Assembly (NCBI GenBank): GCA_002943765.1
Contig: PQWQ01000004.1
Location: 4,340,001-4,404,000, forward strand
Origin: Psoroptes ovis
Lineage: Eukaryota; Arthropoda; Arachnida; Sarcoptiformes; Psoroptidae
DNA length: 64,000 nucleotides
Reading direction: 5' to 3'
Below, piece after piece: positions 54,218 through 64,000 of the stretch. The translations under genes and the position numbers were made by a program. A model generated the notes under the pieces. The model searched no databases and had not been told where the DNA came from. It saw only the letters and a program-made list of their open reading frames with translations. The number at the start of each line of letters is the position of its first letter. The stretch's first letter is position 1.

Positions 54218-55270
54218 TCTGAATTATTTTTATTTAGTCGAGTATGAATCGACATTGAAGTAGATTTTACATTAATTATTAAATGCTTCTAAATAAAAAT
54301 GCACTCCGACTATTCTATTTATATACTTTATCCAATCCATATTAAATTATTTTACATTTATATTTCAAAAATCATGTTGTGACTGGATACTGCCGACTTA
54401 AAAATGACAAATTCCAATACTTTTATTGGATAAATAAATAAATAAATTCAATAAATGAACGAGAAAAAAATCATCATAAATTGATAATTACCAATCGATT
54501 GATTGATTTATAGATACGCCATTCATGTGTTCAATATTACTGATAATTAATAATTCATTTTTTTTGCGATTGATCTTTGATCATTGATTTTGAAAACTTT
54601 GATTAGATATGATTTGATTCATATTTCAATGAATAATTCAGAAATATGGGAAAATTTGACATCGAAAATCAATCGATTTTTTTTCACTAAGATTCAAAGT
54701 TTAACTGAACAGTTGTGTCTGTGTTTGTGTGAAATCAATAAAGGAAATTTGAATATGACAAATCAAAGTTTGAAAAATTCTAGAAAATGAAATTGCAGTG
54801 ATATGCACTTTAATTTGATTTGATTTAGTATTTAATCACCATTCCTTTGTTTTAATTTTTAAATTAGTGATTTTTTCATAATTTTTCTTTCTTAAGAATT
54901 TTTTCTCACATTTTCCTAATTTCAGTGCATAATTTGATTGCATTAAACACAATACAATTAGTAAACATATGTTTTGTATGAAAAAATGTCATAATTAAAC
55001 ACCCACAACATTAACACTGATTCCATTAATTAAATGATCAAAAATCGATACAAAAAGCCATGTATACAGATGTAAATTTATTTCGATTATTTTGATCGTG
55101 TAAGTTGAGAAAAATTGGTGGCTAATTATCCATGAATTAATTGATTAAATTAAAATTTTCTGGTTTATTTAATTGGACAAAAATAGAAAATGATGATAAA
55201 TAAATAGATCAATCAAAAATAGAAATATTCAATATTTTAAAACATAAAACAATAATCAAAATAAAAGTGT
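54218..55270. other. Spacer between GDAP2 and V-ATPase subunit a
   Basis: About 1.05 kb, presumably including the GDAP2 promoter. A 68-codon plus-strand frame at 54584-54790 begins at TTG and is not supported. Confidence 0.45.
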
Positions 55271-57970
55271 TTATTCAATCAAAATATTTGTCTCCGATAT
55301 AATACGATTTAAATGGAATGGATGAAATGCGAAACCGGCACCAGCATAAAATTTAGACTGAAATTCAACCCAATGTAGACGCAATGCATGTAAAAATGCT
55401 GATAAACCTTCCATTACGATTAAAATGGCAACAGTTAAAACAGCCCATAATGCAAACGTGATATATGTCATCAAAATGCGTACATAAATACTCGGATTGT
55501 CATTAGCGAAACCTGTGTGCATCAATCGATTCCATAATACTTCTGATAGTTGACTATGAGCTAATGATAATGCCCATAAACGCAAATATGATGCTGTATG
55601 TGAAATAGAACCTAAACAATATTCAATCGTGTGTATTGCTTGATGTGTAAATAAGTCACCAACACTTTCTTCATGATGATTGCCGTTACTATGACTATTA
55701 TTATTGACATTATTTTCACAATTAGACTCTTGTCGATTGTTTGCTTGCGAAGAATTTGATCGTTTTCTCGAAAACATAATAATCAATGGCTTAACTAGTA
55801 ACATGATTGGTACTTGTAATAGTGCCAATATTAACAAAAATGTCTGTATCTCTTTTTTATGTGGATACCATGGATTCAAATATTGAGCTGATTTTTGATC
55901 GTTTGGATATTTCATCAAAAACATGTTAATAAAATCAATCAAAATTGATGGCGCTAATGATGGTGTCCATTTGCGAAACCATTTCATAAATATTAATAAA
56001 ATCAAATAACCGAATAATGATAGTAAAAATATGATTTGCGGTATGAATTCAAATAATATTGAAACCATACTCTTTGAATTAATATGATTGAATAATGATA
56101 TCATCACCCCAAACAGCATCTGCAATACACCGACAATAACTGATAATTTCATTTTGAATGAATTTAGAAATATTATTTTGTTCGATGAAAGTTGCCAAAC
56201 TGGATCAATGCCATAAGGATAGTTTTGATCTTCTTTTTTATGAATATATATTAGTAAATTGTGGTGCAATGTCATATTGAATTGTGTATTATTTTTATCC
56301 GTCATATTTGCAATCCAAGAATCTGATGAAGGATGGAAGGGATCGAATTTGGTAGAGAATAAATTATAGCTTTTAGCAAAGATATCATTATAAACGGAGC
56401 CAGTATAAATGGAGAATATGCCCATCAACAGTATAATATAACGTCCATCGAAAAATGTTAGCCAAATCTCATTTGAACTTTTGCCTTTCAGCCGGCGTTC
56501 ATACATAACCATCCATAAGCCAAATAACATCATAATGAAACCATGGCCAGCATCAGCAAACATCATTGCGAATAAAAATGGAAACGTGATTATTGTGTAT
56601 GGTGCTGGATTCATTTCCCTGTAGGTCGCAATGCCATATGAATCGACAATATTTTGAAAACCTTGCGTGAAACGATTGGTACGAAAAAATGTTGGCGGTT
56701 CATTTGTTGTTGACACGATTTCAACAGTTGCTTGTCCAAGTATACCAACTCGTTGATTGATTTCTTCGATGACACCGACCAATAAATGATAATCACTGCG
56801 TGCACACCAACCTTCAGCCAGAAAACTTTTCTCAGTTTTAAGATATAAATTCATAGTAGCGTATACAGCGCGTAATTTAGTCACTTGTACAATCCAAGTT
56901 GGAAAATTTTCTGATTTAGCCACTGATTCTAGAATTTTCAAATATTGCTGCCGAGTCTCATCGATGATGATTTGCATTTCCTTCAGATTCTTTTCAACCT
57001 TTTCACACAAACGACGATAATGACTCTCATCATCGGGTAACGGATACTGTGATGCATGGAAACCATCGCAGATTTTTTTGATTTTAGCATTTAATCTATC
57101 GCCTTGGCACATTATGAGGAAAACTTTTTTCTGAACATATTCTGCATCATCAGCATCGTCGATTGGATTTTCAATATCGAAAAATTGAACCAAAGCATTC
57201 TGTCCACAAATTCGCCATATTATTTTACAGAATGCTAATGTTTTTTCAGCTCTTAATAATCCGGTTATTGTATAAATGCGATTACATTCTGATCCACTTT
57301 GTTGTTGCGGTTGTCTCGATCTAGTCAAAGTCAATTGATCATTTTCGATATCGATCATTTGATCATTGTTATTGATAGGATATTGACCATTGAATGATGA
57401 TTGCCTTTCACGTCTTGTTGTTTCCAATAATTGATTGGTTTTCGATAAAATTATTGACATTTCGATCAATTCGGAACGTTCAGCGCGCAACGAATGTAAA
57501 TGCTTATTGATTTCCCGCAAGTCATTGTCTATTTTTTCGATACGATTTTCTAGATCACGCATTTCACGAAATTTCGGTATCGGTGCCGTGTTTATCGATT
57601 CCACGATCGATAGTTCACTGTTTTGCAATTCTTGATGTATATAAATCAGTTTACGCTGTATTTCGCTGATATGACGTATTTCGTCCACATATTTTCGCTG
57701 ATATGCATTCAAATTTGTATTCAAATCTTGAAATTCAATTATTCCTAAATAAATTGATTATCATTTCAATTTAATCTGTCAAATATTTATCATTAACTCA
57801 CCCAATTCACCAAGGCGGCATGTTACTTCGAAGACGACGTTAGATTGTAAAAACAATTGACAATATAACATCTCTTCAGAACGAAATACACCTGAACATG
57901 GTTGTTGTTGTTTTTGTAGCGATGCATTTAAATCATTTTTTGTTAATGTTTGTTGACTTGGTGAAGCCAT
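55271..57970 (-). CDS. V-type proton ATPase subunit a (V0 sector)
   Basis: Two exons, 57802..57970 and 55271..57744 (57-bp intron, phase 1), encode 880 residues, close to the family's 830-850. Subunit a forms the proton half-channels of the membrane V0 sector and its cytosolic N-terminal half is the stator contact. The N-terminus is typical: FRSEEMLYCQLFLQ, RLGELG then IIEFQDLN and AYQRKYVDEIRH. The C-terminal half has about eight membrane segments, with FPFLFAMMFADAGHG, FGLWMV, a glycosylated luminal loop (NMT, NNT) and HTASYLRLWALSLAHSQLSE. The Arg of that motif (residue 778) matches the essential arginine of yeast Vph1. The large second exon holds 824 codons without an intron. An AATAAA (55270-55275) overlaps the stop. 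Which paralogue (a1-a4 type) cannot be decided. Confidence 0.97.
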
Positions 57971-59470
57971 ATTTTTTCTATTAGAATCAAATCATTGAAT
58001 TCAAACTATTGCAAATCGTAAAAATCCTGATTTCAAATAAGATGTTCGATGAAAATTTATGATTGAAAAGAAATCGATTAATAACTGGTAATTAATTAAT
58101 AAATAAAACAAAATTAATTGTGTGTTTCTAGAAATTTCAAGTTGATTATTTTTCCACCAAATTTGAGAGATAAAATTTTGATACTAATCATATCTGATTA
58201 TTATTTGAAAATACAATCACAAAACACATCGCTTTTGATATGATATCCTAAATTAGTCAAATCATTTTCACCTGTGTGTATGATGGATGTCAATTAATCA
58301 ATCGATGAGACAAAAACTCTTAGCAAAATATGTATCATTCATATGAGTTAAGAAAAATACTTAAAATAAATATCTACATTTATCAAAAGACATTTTTTAC
58401 ATTTTAATTTTCAAGAAAATATGATCGAAAAAAAACACCCCTTCCACTACCGAGCATCAAATTAAAAAGTGAATCATGTAACACCCACTCAACAATGAAA
58501 ATTTAAAGGGTTAATCAACTTTGATCAAAATAGGAAAAATATGTCAAATATTATCTTCTTGAATTAACAATAATAATAATATAAAGAAATAAATCAAATT
58601 TAAATTATGTGTATAAATTTATATCTGAAATTATACATAAATATAATTCAGAAATCAACATGATTTTAAATCATAATGTTTCCATGTAAATCAATATAGA
58701 AAGCATCTGTATGAACATCACATACATAGATGTTACCATGAGTGTTTTCGAAAAATAATGAATCAATTTCAAAATATACACATTATTATTAATAATAATT
58801 ACAAACAAAATTTTAAATCTCTACAATAGAAATATAATCCAGTAACATCATCATCATCATTATCATTAATTAATCATTCAAATTGTCAATAGAAACCTAA
58901 AATGACAAGTTAAATGACAAATAATATGACTGCTGAAAATAAATCATTTGAAAAAAAAAGAAAAATCAAAACGATCGAGAAAAATGATATTTGGGTTATC
59001 ATCATCATAGAGCAATAAACAAAACAAAAATGAAAAGAAGAAATTGACATTTTCATACAAGTGTTGAAATTAGATTAGTATAACCTAAATTAATAAGTCA
59101 AAAGTTTTTTCAAAAATTTTTTTTTGTTTTATTTGAATTTTAATAAAAAACGAAATATAAAATCAAGTTCAAATTGAAAATATATGCCAACATATTTGTG
59201 TGTAAATTATGTATTTGAGAAATATATGAGAAAAGTGGATTTTTCGATGATGGAAAATTTTCAAATATAACCAAAATTAAACCTTTAAAATCGATATAAT
59301 ACCAATGATAAACAAAGCAAATAAAATACAAAAATATATATATCAAAATATATACAAAATTTATACATGGCTCATTAGATCACAAGTATTTCAAGTGATT
59401 TATGTATAATGATCATCTCAAAATAGAATAATCAATGATTAGTCAATAAGTTTTGATCAATTGATTGATT
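57971..59470. other. Spacer between V-ATPase subunit a and SMG6
   Basis: About 1.5 kb of AT-rich DNA, presumably with the V-ATPase promoter and the SMG6 3' UTR. No gene seen. Confidence 0.5.
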
Positions 59471-59483
59471 TCAATTGATCAAA
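59452..59483 (-). other. 12-bp perfect hairpin over the SMG6 stop codon
   Basis: Arms TTTGATCAATTG (59452-59463) and CAATTGATCAAA (59472-59483) pair exactly around an 8-bp loop. The SMG6 stop codon is 59471-59473, so the last four codons form one arm and the start of the 3' UTR the other. Confidence 0.75.
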
Positions 59484-62400
59484 GTTTTAGTCCATTTTTT
59501 AAATTGTTTAAATTTTTTTACTGGTATATCGTAGCCCAATGATTTGATGCGTAGATTTAAATCATCTGTTATCAACACAACGTTTCGATAAATATACTCA
59601 TCTAGGTATAGAAATGATCAATAAAAAATCAATTAATCGATAGATCACTTTTCAATTTTAAAATATTAATCCGGTCCAGATATAATGATTACCTTGATCA
59701 GACAAACATTTTTCACCAGCATCTGATAATATTTTCTTCATCCATTTGTTATTATCAAGTTGATTTTTATTTGAGTTTTCTGTTTCTAAATTTTTATCAA
59801 TCAAATTGGCGCATCCATAAAGAATCAAATCATCATTATTGATTGCATCCTAAGATAAAAATAAAATTAGTCAAGTTATAATTTAAAAAAAGGAAAAACT
59901 GACAGAATGGACATCAAATTCTTCATTATAATCTAAACGATTCAATAATGAACCTTTGCTGGTGATTGTTTTTACATTTATTTCATTTTGATTATTATCA
60001 AACATTGCTCTTAGATATTCGATGATTGCTGTAGATTTTTTGGCCAATTGTTTATATTTGAGAAACAATGCATCATCATTATCATCATCATTATTAATAC
60101 GTTGACCTCTTGTCACCATTGATTGTAACTCTTTGATAACGATCAATGGTATTACAACAGTGAATAATGACGATTTGGAATTATTATCATTCGAAATAAA
60201 TTTCATGATTGTTTTCATATCGTTTATCAGGCAATTCGTATCGAATATGACATACTTAGGAACAATTATGAAACGACGTTTGGTTTGTTCGAATTGATTG
60301 AAAAGTTTGCGGAAATGTTTTCCATTTTTATGATTATTTTGTTTACAAAATTGACGATATTCTAATAATTTTCTACATTCGATTGGATTTAAATTTAAAT
60401 TTTTCATTTCTTCAATCGCTTCTTCATCGTTTGAATAATATTCTTCTTCATCATTATCATCATTCGGATTATAAGCAGTATCACTATTGATTATGTCCAA
60501 TAATTGTTGCTGCTGCAATTGCTTTAGTTTTAAACCAGGTTGACATTCAAAATCATCACTATCAATCAATGATTCGAATCGTGATATTTGTGTATTGAAG
60601 TATAGATATGGATGTTTTAAATCACATAAGTAATGCCCAAATAATTTAATATTTTCAATACGCATATAAATATATGCAATATCAGCAATGAATGGTGTTT
60701 GTATATATTTTGATGATTCACGTTTATCATTCAATAATCTGCAGCCATCTAAATATTTATCTTCAGGCAATTGTAATAATTCATATTCGTATTTTGTGTT
60801 TGTATTGATTGTATTATTATCTTTAAATTCGATTGGATATTTTTTAATTTGATGTAATTGTGTCAAAAATTTTGCGAATATTTGCCATACGTTTTCATCA
60901 ATCCTGTCCAACAATGAATGTAATCATATTATTATCGAAAAACAGGTAAAAACATCTTACCCAGGTGTTTGTATTTCATTCATTTGTTGCGGTGGAAAAT
61001 ATGGATTAAATGAAATACACCAATCCGACCATAATTTTATGCATGGTAAATATTTATTAAATAAATTCCATTCATTTTCATTTGTTTTGTCAATATTCAA
61101 CTTTAACGGGTTCAAATCAATGCAATTAAAATAATCATCGATACATTTTGGTTCCATATTCATATTTGTCAATTTCAATAATGAAGATTTATTTTCCAAT
61201 AAATTATTGTGAATCATTTGAAATGAAACGAATAATTTTATTAAACGTTTTAATATAATTGATACCATTGTTGTCATTATAAAATAGGCATTTTTTAGCG
61301 TGAATCCATAGAAACCTATTTTAAAGAATAATAATTATAATTAAATCATTTTTTTGTGAAAATACTTGCAATATTTACATTGATTATTCGAATGCTGTTG
61401 CTCATCTTTGAAATTCATAGTATTGACAATGCTGTATATATTGATGATGAATAATTTCAATGAGAAAAATGTTGTTATCGAATCATCATCATTATTGATC
61501 AATGTTTGAAATTCTAATATCATTCGATTTGAAACATCATAAAAATTGTCTAAATTATTACGATAATTCAACATTGAATGTATCATTAAAAATGAAATCA
61601 TGAAACGATGTTTTAAACGTTTGAATTGTGATGATTTCAACAATGATGAATTACAATTAGATGATTGATCATTTAGAATATAATTTTCATAGAATCTCAA
61701 CAAATTTTTATCATTATCATTTTGGTTTTGCACCACTAATAAATCATAAAAATTATACATGTCACATTTTGCAATAGTGTTGTCTGATCTTATCCAATAT
61801 TCGATTCGATAATTTTTATTTATACGACGATTACCACGTTTGTTGCGTCTAAGACGAATATTATCATTTTTAATTTTATCATCATAATCTTGTTGCAAAA
61901 ATTTCATCATTTTATTATGTTGCACATGTATTTGATCAAAATAGACTAATAAATTTTGACGATTTGAATTAATCTGAAGTGATTTTGTGCGAAAACGATT
62001 CAAACATCGGTCATCGATTAATGTATATTCAAATGACATAATCAAATAATAAATTGAATCTAGTAAATTTTTCTGATAAAATGATACCAAAGATAATTGG
62101 GAACAAATATGCAAATTTTTCGGCACCAACATATGTGCTTTCATATAATAACTAGTCATGAAGAGAGATTAATTATTTCAAATGATAATTTATTCAATCA
62201 ATAAATCGAGCAAATACCTTTTGGAATTATTCAAACAATTGTCACTGCGAGACACCATCGATGTGGTTTGTATAGAATCTGAATATCGCCATAAATCGCC
62301 TAAATAAATGTATAATATCTTCACAATACTTGTGATATCATGTAAATGTTTGTAGAATTTTTTGTCAATTTGGCAGTATTTGTATCGGTTTAATAATGTA

Positions 62401-62948
62401 ATCAAATTGAATTGATATTTGTTCGTAAGTTGTGCATATATTCCACCAAAATATTCAATTCCTTCATCAATCAATGTCGATATTCGTGAATTATCTTCAC
62501 TATTAATTTGATCATTGATCACACTTTTTTGCCGATGATTATGAATATAATTATAAAAACAATGATGCCATGTTTGTTGAAGTAAATTATTGGAATCATT
62601 CAAATTATTTAGTAATGAATTTGTGCATAAATTCATAATACCTTTACGTAGTGTTTTGATGTGATTTTCATAGTAATTTACATGTTTATCATTATTCAAT
62701 CGTAATTCATAGAGCAAATCTTTCATTTCATTAATTGAACCATTATCGATTGAATCGTTTTTCGCCAATAATTGATGCATAGTATCACGATTCAGCCTAA
62801 TAATACCTGCATTTGATTTATTTTCATTTTTATGCTTCGATTTCTGATTCACTACTTCATTCGATAATTGTGGCCGTATCACTGAAAGACCAGAAGGCAA
62901 TTTTTCATTTTTGTCCTTATTATTGAATTGATCACCATTATTCATCAT
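59471..62948 (-). CDS. SMG6: SMG6 (EST1A), nonsense-mediated decay endonuclease
   Basis: Six exons: 62218..62948, 61379..62151, 60961..61315, 59904..60903, 59693..59849 and 59471..59601, giving 1048 residues; introns are 54-91 bp and all phases close. SMG6 cuts mRNAs near premature stops during nonsense-mediated decay. The middle part is the EST1-type 14-3-3-like/TPR domain (IYLGDLWRYS, SYYMKAHMLVPKNLHICSQL, LKLWSDW-like IKLWSDWC). The C-terminal PIN nuclease domain starts near residue 835 and keeps the acidic triad: Asp841 (FDTNCLIND), Asp959/960 (NNDDLIL) and Asp1018 (LITDDLNLR), so it should be active. Only about 90 residues precede the EST1 domain, against several hundred in the human protein that carry exon-junction-complex motifs. 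The ATG at 62948 is the first in frame; an in-frame stop lies 15 codons or so upstream, and an upstream exon remains possible. The donor after residue 953 is GTCAGT. Confidence 0.93.
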
Positions 62949-63702
62949 TTTATCATCAGTCCATTTTATCGTTCTCAAATTGACACTCAAGGATTAATAA
63001 GGTAAATTTTTTCTAATTAAAAACAACAAAAATAATCAGAACAATTTACATTTTTAATTACTTTGTTACCTGAAATTTATTTTCTATCAACATTTTCGAT
63101 TTGTTTACAAAAATATTCTCCACATATAATTGTGCCACTTACTTAAATAAAGAAAATTGATTTTGATTGTTCAAACAGCATTGAAATTAGTTGAAATTTT
63201 AGTAAATCAACATGAAATAATCAATTTCGACGATTATTCTCCAATTTTGGAGTGTGAGGAAAAATTTTCCCAATTCATATTGATTTAAACCAGAGCTTAG
63301 ACCATGGTCTCTTAAACTGATTCTAAATGGTAAAAAGACTGAATTTTCGGTTGTAGATGATTTGAGAAAAAAGTCAGATATGCAGTCATTCATTGGTACT
63401 GAATTCAACATACCGGAGCAATGATGCTTAATATATAAATATGTATGTCAAAAAGAAAATTGATCATTAACATGTTACTGGATGCACACAAGCATATATA
63501 TAAATATGAATGCAAGAATTCACAGAATCGTGATTCAAGATTTTGGCATCAGTTAAGCATGATCCACAAAAAAAATGATGCTTGCACTGGTAAACTTAAC
63601 AAAATGATATATAATGGTATGTGAATTTATATATATAAACATTATTATGATGATATTCTAATTATTAAATTGCATTATCCCATTTTATATTTTATTTATT
63701 TA
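62949..63702. other. Divergent spacer between SMG6 and the right-edge gene
   Basis: About 750 bp between two genes that start away from each other, so it probably holds both promoters. Inside it, 63199-63424 is less AT-rich and has modest open frames on both strands, possibly an old element remnant. Confidence 0.4.
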
Positions 63703-64000
63703 ATGATGTTTGCGATGAAAAATTCGACAACGATACCTTTGAAATCAACAATAATGATTATGATAAAAATAATTTTGATTATTTTGATCGAAAATAAATT
63801 ATTAATCATGAAAACGATAGCAAATGAATGGCCATTAAGATTCCATAATAGTCCATGGTTACATAAAGAATTTATGATCAATAATTATGACAATGATCAA
63901 TCGATGAATATTCATACAGATAATAATGAATTTGATGATTTTGACCAAACCATTTATTATGACAATAATAATGATGATTTCAGTATAAATAATAATAATA
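63703..64000 (+). CDS. 5' end of a putative secreted Asn/Asp-rich protein (3' end outside window)
   Basis: An ATG at 63703 (with a second at 63706) opens a frame that stays open for 99 codons to the window edge. The first part has a hydrophobic run (MIMIKIILIILIEN, followed by KLLIM) that looks like a signal peptide or signal anchor, then a hydrophilic segment (ANEWPLRFHNSPWLHKEF) and an Asn/Asp-rich acidic stretch typical of low-complexity parts of real proteins in this window. The start among MMFAMK, the later MIMI and MKTIANE is uncertain. I do not recognise the family. It could be a secreted or membrane protein; the low-complexity composition leaves some chance that it is noncoding. Confidence 0.5.
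   Translation, partial: MMFAMKNSTTIPLKSTIMIMIKIILIILIENKLLIMKTIANEWPLRFHNSPWLHKEFMINNYDNDQSMNIHTDNNEFDDFDQTIYYDNNNDDFSINNNN

Noticed and set aside
54584..54790. 68-codon plus-strand frame upstream of GDAP2
   Set aside because: Opens at TTG and lacks any recognisable motif.
1..64000. CRISPR arrays, rRNA, tRNA genes and intact transposons
   Set aside because: None seen: no regularly spaced direct repeats, no convincing tRNA B-box with matching arms, and no transposase or reverse transcriptase frame.

Overview
The window is nuclear DNA of an arthropod-like animal. It is strongly AT-rich. Short introns (mostly about 53-98 bp, GT...AG) interrupt the genes, and the proteins carry many asparagine and serine runs. 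The gene set (PDGF/VEGF-type factors, macoilin, a chorion-peroxidase/peroxinectin-type haem peroxidase, an HPS3-like protein, RPE, AK2, TAX1BP3, copine, GDAP2, V-ATPase subunit a, SMG6) is metazoan. Base composition, intron size and gene spacing fit a small-genome mite such as the Astigmata. That assignment is an inference and the species cannot be named from the sequence alone.

Layout. 1-2389 (-): 5' exons of an unrecognised Ser/Thr/Asn-rich protein that runs off the left edge. 2390-16477: about 14 kb with no convincing gene. 16478-18814 (-): two tandem secreted PDGF/VEGF-like growth factor genes, one with three introns and one without any. 19220-22789 (-): macoilin. 24575-30523 (-): a seven-exon haem peroxidase with a 3.2 kb first intron. 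30524-42065: about 11.5 kb with no convincing gene. 42066-51594 (+): five genes in a row, HPS3-like, ribulose-phosphate 3-epimerase, adenylate kinase 2, TAX1BP3/TIP-1 and copine. 52161-62948 (-): GDAP2, V-ATPase subunit a and SMG6. 63703-64000 (+): start of a putative secreted protein that leaves the right edge.

No operon-like or pathway cluster is evident; the genes are ordinary cellular functions placed side by side (secretory and endolysosomal traffic, nucleotide and pentose metabolism, mRNA surveillance). Splice models were built by hand: donor and acceptor phases were checked at every junction, and the resulting reading frames are continuous and consistent with family motifs.

The points most worth a second look are the peroxidase, which has replaced both residues that ester-link haem in mammalian peroxidases while keeping the catalytic and proximal histidines; the intronless/intron-bearing pair of PDGF/VEGF-like genes; an apparently short single-exon HPS3; a perfect 12-bp hairpin over the SMG6 stop codon; and AATAAA hexamers that overlap the stop codon of four genes. 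I did not find a wholly new system.
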